Below, one piece after another: positions 55,665-64,000 of a stretch of 64,000 nucleotides of DNA. Each line of letters opens with the position of its first letter. The stretch's first letter is position 1. The notes below the pieces were generated by a model that worked only from the letters and a program-made list of their open reading frames with translations, was not told the origin of the DNA and ran no database searches. The DNA comes from Tolypocladium sp. Sup5 PDA-1. Lineage: Eukaryota; Ascomycota; Sordariomycetes; Hypocreales; Ophiocordycipitaceae. Position numbers and translations under genes: made by a program. The stretch spans positions 62,001 through 126,000 of the forward strand of contig JPHH03000011.1 in assembly GCA_000750105.3 (NCBI GenBank), written 5' to 3'.

Positions 55665-57621
55665 CTAGTTCTTCTCCAGATCCGCAAGAATCTTCTCGCC
55701 CTTCTCCTTGGCCGAAGCGAAGTCGCCAACCATGTAGAAGGCACCCTCGGGCAGACTATCACCCTCACCGCTCAGAATAGCCTTGAACGAGGCGATGGTC
55801 TCCTTGAGGTCGACCAGCCTGCCCTCGATACCAGTGAAAACCTGGGCGACAGTGAAAGGCTGGCTCAGGAAACGCTGGATCTTACGGGCACGCTCGACGG
55901 TGAGCTTGTCGGCCTCGGACAATTCGTCCATACCCAGAATGGCGATGATGTCCTGGAGACCCTTGTACTCCTGCAGGATCTGTTGGACACGGGTGGCGGT
56001 GTCGTAGTGGTCCTGGCCGACAACACGGGGGTCCAGCATACGGGAGGTGGAGTCGAGAGGGTCGACAGCGGGGTAGATACCCAACTCAGAGATACCTCGG
56101 GACAAGACGGTGGTGGCGTCCAAATGGGCGAAGGTGGTGGCAGGGGCAGGGTCAGTCAAATCGTCAGCAGGGACGTAGACGGCCTGGACGGAGGTAATAG
56201 AGCCCTTCTTGGTGGTGGTGATACGCTCCTGCATCATACCCATGTCGACGGCGAGGGTGGGCTGGTAACCGACGGCAGAGGGGATACGACCGAGCAGAGC
56301 AGACACCTCGGAACCGGCCTGAGTGAATCGGAAAATGTTGTCAATGAAGAGCAGCACTGCCCGAGGAATTAGTCACTGAACGTCGCGCGGTGGCTGAACA
56401 GAAAACCACTCACCATCCTGGCCTTCCTGGTCACGGAAGTACTCGGCAACGGTCAGACCGGTAAGAGCAACACGGGCACGGGCACCGGGGGGCTCGTTCA
56501 TCTGACCGAACACCAGGGCGACCTTGGACTCGCCATCGAGCTGAATGACGGAAGTCTCCTGCATTTCGTGGTACAGATCGTTACCCTCACGGGTACGCTC
56601 ACCGACACCAGTGAAGACGGAGTAACCACCGTGGGCCTTGGCGATGTTGTTGATCAGCTCCTGAATGAAGACGGTCTTGCCGACACCGGCACCGCCGAAG
56701 AGACCAATCTTTCCACCACGAGCGTAGGGAGCGAGCAGATCGACGACCTTGATACCAGTGACCAGAATCTCGGCAGAGGTGGACTGCTCGATGAACTCGG
56801 GAGGCTCAGCGTGGATGGGCAGGTACTTGTCGGTCTTGATGGGGCCACGCTCGTCAATCGGATCACCGGTGACGTTCATGATACGGCCCAGGGTGGCAGG
56901 GCCGACGGGAATGGTGATGGGGGCACCAGTGTCGGTGGCCTTGGCGCCTCGGACGAGACCCTCGGTACCTGTTGTGAGGCGTCAGAATTGAACTGTGACT
57001 TTGGCTGGGCACGATTGAGATGACATACCGTCCATGGCAATGCAGCGGACGATATTCTCACCGAGATGTTGCTAAACGAATTGTCAATATCTGAATCGAA
57101 GCCAGCTTCCTCTGGGGCGTTACGTACCGAGACCTCGAGCACGAGCTTCTGGCCGTTGTTCTGCGTCTCGAGGGAGTTCAGGATAGCAGGCAGTTTGGCG
57201 GTGTCGAACTTGACTGCAACAGTGTCAGTCACGCATACTTGAGGTCATATTGAAGCCCGTTGGACCTGTCGCAAATGGGTTGACTGACCGTCGACGACGG
57301 CACCGATGACCTATTGGTTGTTTTCGTCAGCGAAATTGCCGCCCGGCCCGGCGGGAACGGAGGCCAGCTCACCTGGTGGATCTTGCCATCTCCAACGCTT
57401 GCGGAAGACGCAAATCGGCAGTTGATGGGGAATCGGAGAGCCGCAGGCTTGATGGCACGTCGCGTGGCCGTGGCCGCGAACGACGGCCGGGCTGCCCTGG
57501 CGAAGGAGGAAATGCCGCTGCCGAGGAACCACGGTCAGCTCAATCGGCCTCAATTGGCGCGCACGGCGCGCGACGACGGCTAAAAAGTAGCTCGAGGGGT
57601 CGGGACTCACCTCTTGAACAT
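55665..57621 (-). CDS. ATP2: Mitochondrial F1-ATP synthase beta subunit
   Basis: Exons are complement(55665..56356, 56414..56968, 57029..57071, 57128..57213, 57289..57310, 57373..57517, 57611..57621), giving 517 aa; all six introns close in frame. The first exon codes only 11 nt (MFK plus two bases) and the third only 22 nt. The protein is the catalytic beta subunit of F1Fo ATP synthase. Visible features are a presequence rich in Ala/Arg (about 1-45), the Walker A GGAGVGKT, the GERTREGNDLYHEM loop, the VLLFIDNIFRFTQAGSE block and a DELSEAD motif in place of DELSEED, a usual fungal variation. Intron crowding at the 5' end is common in fungal ATP2. Confidence 0.97.
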
Positions 57622-58467
57622 CTTGCCAGATGACAGAGAGCGATCAGAGATGGGAGTGGAGAGAGGTTGGTTGAATCTGGGGAGAATTTGCAGAGTGAGC
57701 AGTTTTGCTCGGGAGCGGACGACTCTGTCGGTTAGAGCTTTCTCACCAGTCACGTGAGGCGCTAATCTGAAATTAGGCACTGTGTGATGCACAGTGCCAG
57801 CCTCGGGTTAACGAGGGATGCTCGTCGGGGTTTCGGACATGGCGAATAGGTTGCGCGTTACGCTTTCACCTTGCAGGGTTCTCACGACGGCAGGTTCGCG
57901 TCGCGCCCGATGCGCTGGAGACGATTAGAGATGCGATTGAGTGATAATAAGAGCCAGCTGCTAGACGAGGGTCTCCGTTGGTTTTTTTCTCGCATGCGTG
58001 AGGCAGGAATTCGGTACAGAACTCTCGGCCGCCCGATGCTGGGGCACCAAGTACACAGTGTGCCCAAGCCCGGGCCCCTAGCCTCCCCGGCCAACCGGCG
58101 ACGAAAGGGGAGGAGGTGCCTGGCATTCCCGTCGGTTCCTGAGGCTGCCCATTTTCGCAACGGCGGTTCCGTCTTTTCGCGATCCACACCAACCTGGAAC
58201 CCACCCCTCACAGTCAACACCAAAGGCCTCACTTCGTTGCACGCTGCACGATTCCTACAGAAGAGGCTTAATGCACTGTTGCTAATACGTGCCTAGTTTG
58301 AACAAAGCGTTGCACCTCCGTTTCCTCCTTTTCAAAATGCATTAGACAACAGGAATGAAATACGACCGTTTCGAACCTTTCTCCCACAATGGCTGCCGAC
58401 GATACCGAATATCATGACACCCGCAATTGCATGCGGTAATTCGCTGCCCACCGACATCGCTTCCATT
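57622..58467. promoter_or_regulatory. ATP2 promoter and GBE1 3' flank
   Basis: The 846 nt lie between two minus-strand genes. The ATP2-proximal part is its promoter and leader. I see no additional gene in it. Confidence 0.45.
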
Positions 58468-60971
58468 TTACGTCTGCTGTTGGGACACGGAGTCTTCGAG
58501 AGCCAACACCTGCTTGCTCATCAGCCATATGCTCAAGGGGGGGGGGGGATCCAAAATCGGATACTAACCATTGCGGTGCGACAAGGGATGTAGACGTGCG
58601 TCCAGTTCTTACGTCCATTCCACTCCATCGGAGTTGTGAAGAAGCGCGTGCTCTCGTCAATTCTGTTGTACCCGCCCAAGTCCTTGGCATCGCTGTTCAG
58701 GACCGCGCGGTATGTCCCTGGGACCTCAATGCCGATGCGGTAGTCGCTGAAGCTCTCACTCGCGTGAAAGTTGAAGATGAAAACCAGGCCAGCTCTCTCA
58801 AAGACGATTACCTTGTCACCTTCATGCTTCAGGGAGATGTAAGCCTGTGGTGAATGAAGCCACCCGTACTTGGCCTCGCAATTGTTCATCAGGCGATCGA
58901 AATTGTTCAGGAACTTATAGCGGAGCAGCTCGTCATCGGTCAAGTTCAGCTGGCGGCGCGCATACCAGAACGAGTTGTTGTTTCCCTCCCGTGGAAAGTC
59001 GAGCCACTCGGGATGGCCAAATTCGTTGCCTTCAAAGTTCAGATATCCCTCTCCGCCCAAGGCGTGTGTGAGAAGGCGGATCATCTTGTGGAGGGACATG
59101 CCGCGGTCGATGACGGCGGTCAGCGGTGACAACACCGACATGTTTGTGTACATTTCTGCATCGCAGAGATGCATCATCAGGGTCTTGTCTCCGACGAGCC
59201 TGTCCTCGGTTAGCTCATGCAACCTGCCTTGGTCAAAGCCAACTTACGCCTGATCGTGGCTTTCGCAGTAGGCGATGGTCTTTTCGCCATGACGTCGGTT
59301 CGTCAAAGTAAAACAGATGTTTCCGATGTCCCACTCCTCATCCTTCTGTTCCTTTATAATCTTGATCCACATGTCTGGGATTGCCATGGCTAGGCGATAG
59401 TCGAAACCGACGCCACCCAAGGACAGCGGCAGACACAGAGCGGGCATTCCGGAGACGTCCTCGGCCACCGTGATGACCTCTGGGTACAGCGAGCGCAACA
59501 TCTCGTTCGCCACCATGAGGTAAATGACCGCTTCCTCATCGACGTCTGCGCCAAAGTACTCGTGGTAACCGCCGGAGAATCCCCTAGAACAATTAGCCAG
59601 GGCACGGAGGGATGGAAATTGCGCGACTTACGTGCCCATGCCGTGGTGGAGGTACAGCATGCTGGTGACGCCATCGAAGCGGAAGCCGTCGAACTGATAT
59701 TCGTCCATCCAGAATCGCAAGTTACTCAGGAGGAATCGCATGACTTCATGGTGCCCGTAATTGAACAACCTGCTGTCCCACTGCTCGTGGCGGCCCCTGC
59801 CACCACTGTGGAAGTATTGGTGATCCGTGCCGTCAAACTCGTTGAGCCCGTCCAAGACATTCTTCGAGGCATGGCTGTGGACGACATCAAGGAGAACGAT
59901 GATGCCCATGCTGTGGGCGGTGTCGATGAGCTCCTTGAGGTCTTCGGGTGGGCCGTAGCGGCTGCTCGCTGCGAAGAAGCTGTTGACCTGATACCCAAAG
60001 CTGGCGTAGTAAGCATGTTCCATGACTGCCATCAGCTGGATAACATTGTACCCCAGGTCCTTTATCCGAGGAAGCATGTTCTTGGTAAACTCCTTGTACG
60101 TCGCTACCCGCTGTTCGGGGCTTGAGATTCCGACATGCGCCTCATACACACGCGCGCTGGCCGGCTTCTTGGGTCGCTGGTGCTGGAACTTGTACTTTTC
60201 TGCCGGTGGTGGGTTCCAAAATCGAGCCTCGTATGCCGGGGAGACGCTCAGATCTTGAGTCACATACTTGATCCACGCCGGAATACGGTCCACGCGCTCG
60301 CCATTTGGCAGGACGAGAGAGATCTAAAAGGTGTGTCAGCGGGGGCGCATGTATAAGGCATTGCGCATTGCCAGCGCTGACCTTGAGCTTGGAGTTGTGA
60401 GGTATCTCGGGTTGGCCATTGCTTGCTGGAAGGACGATCTCGAAGACTCCGAATGAGTCCTTCTGCATTGGGTGGGAAGTTTGGTTCCACTGGTCTAGAG
60501 AGCGTGTCAGCAGCTGTTACCAAACGTCACAAACCCGTATCGACGTACTAAAGTCGCCAATCAAGAAGGCTTCTTTGGCATTCGGTGCCCATTCTCGGTA
60601 TGTGATATTGTTGTTGCCATCCACGTTGAGTCCAAACTTCTCAACCCCCTAGCCGGTTGTTGTTAGTAAAAGCCTCGTATGGGACTGGGCGTGGAGGTCT
60701 TACTCTCGAGAACTTTTCCACGCCACCCTCGTGGTCATTGATTTTCTTGATCCACCCCTGAACTCTAGAATAACGCCGCTTGAGGGCGTCGCTGAATGGA
60801 GCCAGGTATGGATCTAACTTTACAACACCTGCGTGACCGTCAGCGAGGGAGAACTCCAGTTGGGCCAGAGACAGTGAACCGACCTGTGCCATCGTTGGGG
60901 ATATCTCCCGCAGCCCCTCCTGAGGCATTGGGGCCCAGAGAATTGGACGAGGTATCGGCGAGCGAAGCCAT
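58468..60971 (-). CDS. GLC3: 1,4-alpha-glucan (glycogen) branching enzyme
   Basis: Exons are complement(58468..58509, 58569..59199, 59248..59583, 59632..60323, 60382..60494, 60549..60648, 60704..60828, 60884..60971), giving 708 aa, with every phase closing. The enzyme cuts alpha-1,4 chains and rejoins them as alpha-1,6 branches in glycogen. It has an N-terminal CBM48 domain (NITYREWAPNAKEAFLIGDF, about 85-105) and a GH13 catalytic barrel. The barrel shows FDGFRFDGVTSMLY (nucleophile Asp), VAEDVSGMP (acid/base Glu) and CESHDQALVGD (transition-state Asp). A C-terminal beta domain ends in VLALEDS. The last coding exon is only 14 codons including the stop. The preceding intron carries a 12-base G run on the plus strand. 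Also known as GBE1. Confidence 0.96.
58537..58548 (+). repeat. Poly-G run in the last GLC3 intron
   Basis: Twelve G on the plus strand, C on the transcript, lie inside the 59-nt last intron, between donor GTTAGT and the CAAGCAG acceptor. It resembles the C runs in the PPM2 intron. Confidence 0.8.
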
Positions 60972-61918
60972 GGTTGCAGCTCACAGCGTCACGCGGATGT
61001 CGACGTCGCGTGCTGTTGCTTGCGCGGGGTAGTAGAAGGAGGCGTCGTGTATTGAGGAGCCGCTGCGAGGTCGAGGAACGGCAGGTGACGTAGAGCTGGG
61101 CAGCACAGGTCCGTGGCTCGCAGATGCTGTAATATCACGACGAGCAAAAGTAGAATGTGCTCTGGTAAATCTCAGACGACATGTGGAGGTTGGCAGTTTG
61201 AGATGAAATGAGCAGCGTGGCAACTTGCTTGGATGATGGTCTCCTCCACGACTCGAGCTTTATCGATAGCTCTAAAATGACGTCTCTCTGGGGCAGCCAG
61301 CTCTGTACTAATGTGCAGCCTGCACAGATCAAGGCCGAGATTGCACCTCAACGCCCCGTCTGCTCTACGCAAAACACCTCGAGGGCGCTCCAATTGGCTC
61401 CTGGAACCGCCACTGGGGCAAAAAGGCGGCATATTAGTTTGTTGGATCTGTCAAGCATCGAATGGTTGAATGGGTTGGTGGGTTCTCCGTATGCTGTGGG
61501 AGGTGGGTGGGATGCAGCCAGGGATGTCTCAGAGCGAGTGGCGCTGCAGCTTCACCCCAGCAGCAGCCTGCCTTGGACCGATAACGGCCCCGCTGGACAC
61601 CGCTGCCGTCTCCAAGCGGGCGGCCACCGCCGCAATCAGTGATTGCCAGCCATCATCCATCACCTTTGGCACAATACAACCTGCCGACTCCCGCGTCGAC
61701 GTCTCGTGCCCTGCAGCACCTACATACCTACTCCTCGGAGTGGAAGCGCCTTGGGCTACAATCATCACACGAAACCTCGTCCGGGACGCCGACGCCGACA
61801 CCTTCGCGCGTCCCATCTCCCCGCATCCGGCATCGTGAGCCGCACCGATACGACCGAGCCTCCTCCGTCCAGCAACTCCGCCGGCTACAGACTATGCAAG
61901 TCTGCGTCGCCTGCCATA
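60972..61918. promoter_or_regulatory. Divergent promoter region GLC3 / MCX1
   Basis: The 947 nt between two head-to-head starts. The frame upstream of the MCX1 ATG is open for about 90 codons but contains no ATG, so it does not extend the protein. Confidence 0.5.
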
Positions 61919-63756
61919 ATGCTCGCCTCATCTAGAACGCTTGTTCCGTCGCTACGGACCTGCTACCATGCCCTGAGGCGAGCCCCTCGACCATCGTGCT
62001 ACACCTGCCGTCGTCACCTGTCGTCATCCCGACCCCTATGGGCGGCGAGACGAACCGCCGATTTCAACGCCGGGTTCACGGGCAGCTATGATCCCTCGGT
62101 AGAGTCGGGCCGCGGTCCCATGTTCAACAAGGCAAACTTCGGCGTTCCCCAATTCTACCCCCGAGACCTGAAGAAGCGTGTGGACGAGTACGTTGTCGGA
62201 CAGGACCGGGCCAAGAAGACGATATGCGCGACGTTGTTCAATCACTATCAGAACCTTCGCCGACGGCACCAGCACGAACACGAGGATAGAAACGTGCAGG
62301 AGAAGCTCATGCGACAAAGATTCGCGCGAGACCGAGAGCTGCACCAGAAACGTCGTGACACGCACCCTGTGGAAGGTCAGCCCGCGACCTACAGGCCGGG
62401 CCAACGAGACGCCGCTGACGAGCTGAATCAAGATGAATTCCCGGGCCACCACGAATCTGTGCGACAGCTGTATGAGATGAACGAGTTCGAAGACGATCCC
62501 CTCGACCACCTGTACAGCCCAGAGGACCCGTCCAAGCCTGAACACGTCAAAATTGACAAGAGCAACCTCTTATTAATTGGCCCTACTGGGGTCGGAAAGA
62601 CCTACATCCTGGAGTAAGTGGCTTGCCACTATCATCTTGATGACTTTTTGTGCTGACTGGGATCAGGACACTGAGCAAGAAGATCCAGGTCCCGTTCACG
62701 ATTTGCGACTGCAACTCGCTGACCCAAGCTGGATACATTGGACAGGATGTGGAGACGTGCATTGAGCGCCTGCTGATAGAGGCCAACTACGATATAAGGG
62801 CGACGGAATACGGAATTGTTGTTTTGGACGAGTTCGACAAATTGGCCCGGAGAGACTCGCCCACTGGCCGAGATGTCGGTGGCGAGGGCGTGCAACAAGC
62901 ACTGTTGAAACTCGTCGAGGGAACCAAGGTCACCATCAATGTCAAGGACAATCGGTCGTCGCGATCTACACCACCCATCACGACCAACTACAGCTCCTCC
63001 GGAGCTTCTTCCTCGTCACCTCAAGCCGCACCTCCCGGGGGCAAGGTGGATCAGTACACTATCGATACTTCAAACATCCTCTTCATCTTCTGCGGCGCCT
63101 TTGTTGGCCTCGACAAGTCCATTGTGCAGCGAGTGGCGAAACCGTCCATGGGATTCGGGGGCGAGGTCAAAGGACGGTCGACTCTCTCTGGGAGCAAGCA
63201 CGTTCTTCCTCCAGAGAATTACACTCACCTTGCCCATCATAACTCCGTATCGGCGCCCTCCTTTACACCCTTGGACCTGGCAACGCCAGCAGACCTCCAG
63301 AGCTTTGGGTTCATCCCGGAGCTCATTGGCCGCTTGCACAACATCTGCGCCCTCAGTCCCCTATCCAAGGATGACCTCCTGCGCATCCTCACGGAACCAA
63401 GGAACAGCCTCGTCGCGCAATACACGGCACTGTTTGAGACGTACCCGTCTCGGCTTTACTTTACGGACAAGGCCCTGTACGCCATCGCAGAACGGGCTGC
63501 CGCATCCGACACGGGCGCGCGGGGGCTGAAGATGGAAATGGAGCGAGTCTTGGCCGAGCCCATGTTCGATGCCCCCACGCCATATGTCCTCATTACGGAG
63601 GGCTGTGTCAAAGGCACGGAAAAGGCGGCGTACTGGGGCAAGGATGGGCGGTTCGAGCTGGATAGACGGTTGGAGGAAGAGGAGATCCATCGTCCCAGCT
63701 CAACGCCGCAAGTGACGTTTGAGCGGCTTAGGGAGGCTGGGCAGAGCGGCGGCTGA
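61919..63756 (+). CDS. MCX1: Mitochondrial ClpX-type AAA+ unfoldase
   Basis: Exons are 61919..62613 and 62667..63756, giving 594 aa; the intron splits the Glu codon after GKTYILE. The first 45 residues (MLASSRTLVPSLRTCYHALRR...) form a mitochondrial presequence. The AAA+ domain has Walker A GPTGVGKT (221-228), a GYIGQDVE pore loop, Walker B VVLDEFDK, and the C-terminal GFIPELIGRLHNI and TGARGLKMEMER signatures of ClpX. The bacterial N-terminal zinc-binding domain is missing, as in other mitochondrial ClpX. A charged insert lies before Walker A (about 115-205). In the family, Mcx1/CLPX activates 5-aminolevulinate synthase and, where ClpP exists, feeds it substrates. The MGF triplet at 63148-63156 sits at the ClpP-contact loop. 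Confidence 0.95.
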
Positions 63757-64000
63757 TGCTGTGATATGACGGGATGTACGGACGTCTCGGCATACGCAAG
63801 GACATGGCGTTGGATGGGGCATTTTTACTAGGCAAGCCGGTGAATTCACATTTGCATTTCGTCTATGCAACCGCGTGTGATGACAGCAATGGAAACCATG
63901 ACTTGAGTTCCGTCGTTGTGGTACAGTATTTACATCCGCTAGACACTTGGCTCCCTTCCTCTTGCAAGCCCACGACCCGTCCCCCACGCTCTACGACCAT
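63757..64000. other. 3' flank of MCX1
   Basis: This is the sequence after the MCX1 stop to the window end, presumably 3' untranslated region and spacer. No gene was recognised. Confidence 0.5.

Noticed and set aside
61643..61918. N-terminal extension of MCX1
   Set aside because: The upstream in-frame stretch has no ATG (it opens with TTG), and the protein from 61919 starts with a typical presequence.
1..64000. CRISPR arrays, bacterial operons, insertion sequences, RIP-mutated transposons
   Set aside because: The tandem repeats lack spacer structure, the genes are intron-bearing eukaryotic genes, and I saw no terminal inverted repeats, transposase motifs or strongly AT-skewed blocks.

Overview
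This is a 64 kb stretch of a filamentous ascomycete nuclear genome, most likely Sordariomycetes and probably Hypocreales. The support is many short spliceosomal introns of about 45-100 nt with GTRNGT donors and CTAAC/CTGAC-like branch sites, GC-rich coding sequence, a Zn2Cys6 regulator, a Kex2-type secreted cysteine-rich protein, and Hypocreales-like versions of housekeeping genes. There is no bacterial operon structure and no CRISPR array, and I recognised no rRNA, tRNA or transposon.

Layout. 0-9 kb: ATG18 (-) lies head to head with the wybutosine gene PPM2/TYW4 (+), followed by mitochondrial glycerol-3-phosphate dehydrogenase GUT2 (+). 10-23 kb: an RGS-domain gene (-), then an 8.4 kb space without a recognisable gene but rich in simple repeats, then a Ulp1-type SUMO protease (-) whose N-terminal half is separated by an in-frame TAG. 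25-32 kb: a phenol-2-monooxygenase-like flavoprotein (-) and a second gene-poor space with a possible gene remnant. 32-41 kb: an unrecognised 613-aa protein (+), a glycine-zipper/RS-like protein (-), a small secreted protein (-) and an MFS transporter (+). 41-58 kb: CIA1 (+), KGD1 (-), TFB1 (+), a large mitochondrial AAA ATPase (-), a Zn2Cys6 regulator (+) and ATP2 (-). 58-64 kb: glycogen branching enzyme (-) head to head with mitochondrial ClpX/MCX1 (+).

Function. Several genes serve mitochondrial energy metabolism and proteostasis (GUT2, KGD1, ATP2, MCX1, the AAA ATPase). Others cover iron-sulfur assembly (CIA1), transcription and repair (TFB1), tRNA modification (PPM2), autophagy (ATG18), SUMO processing and glycogen. 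These are unlinked housekeeping genes and do not form a metabolic cluster. Exon borders were set by hand from splice signals plus frame continuity and family alignment from memory; the ATP2, GBE1, KGD1, GUT2, MCX1, TFB1 and monooxygenase models close in frame across every junction.

I found no self-contained novel system. The best leads are the TYW4-TYW5-like fusion with an intact iron-binding triad, a degenerate first AAA domain in the 1012-aa ATPase, the in-frame stop in the SUMO protease gene, and a family-typical but unnamed secreted protein.
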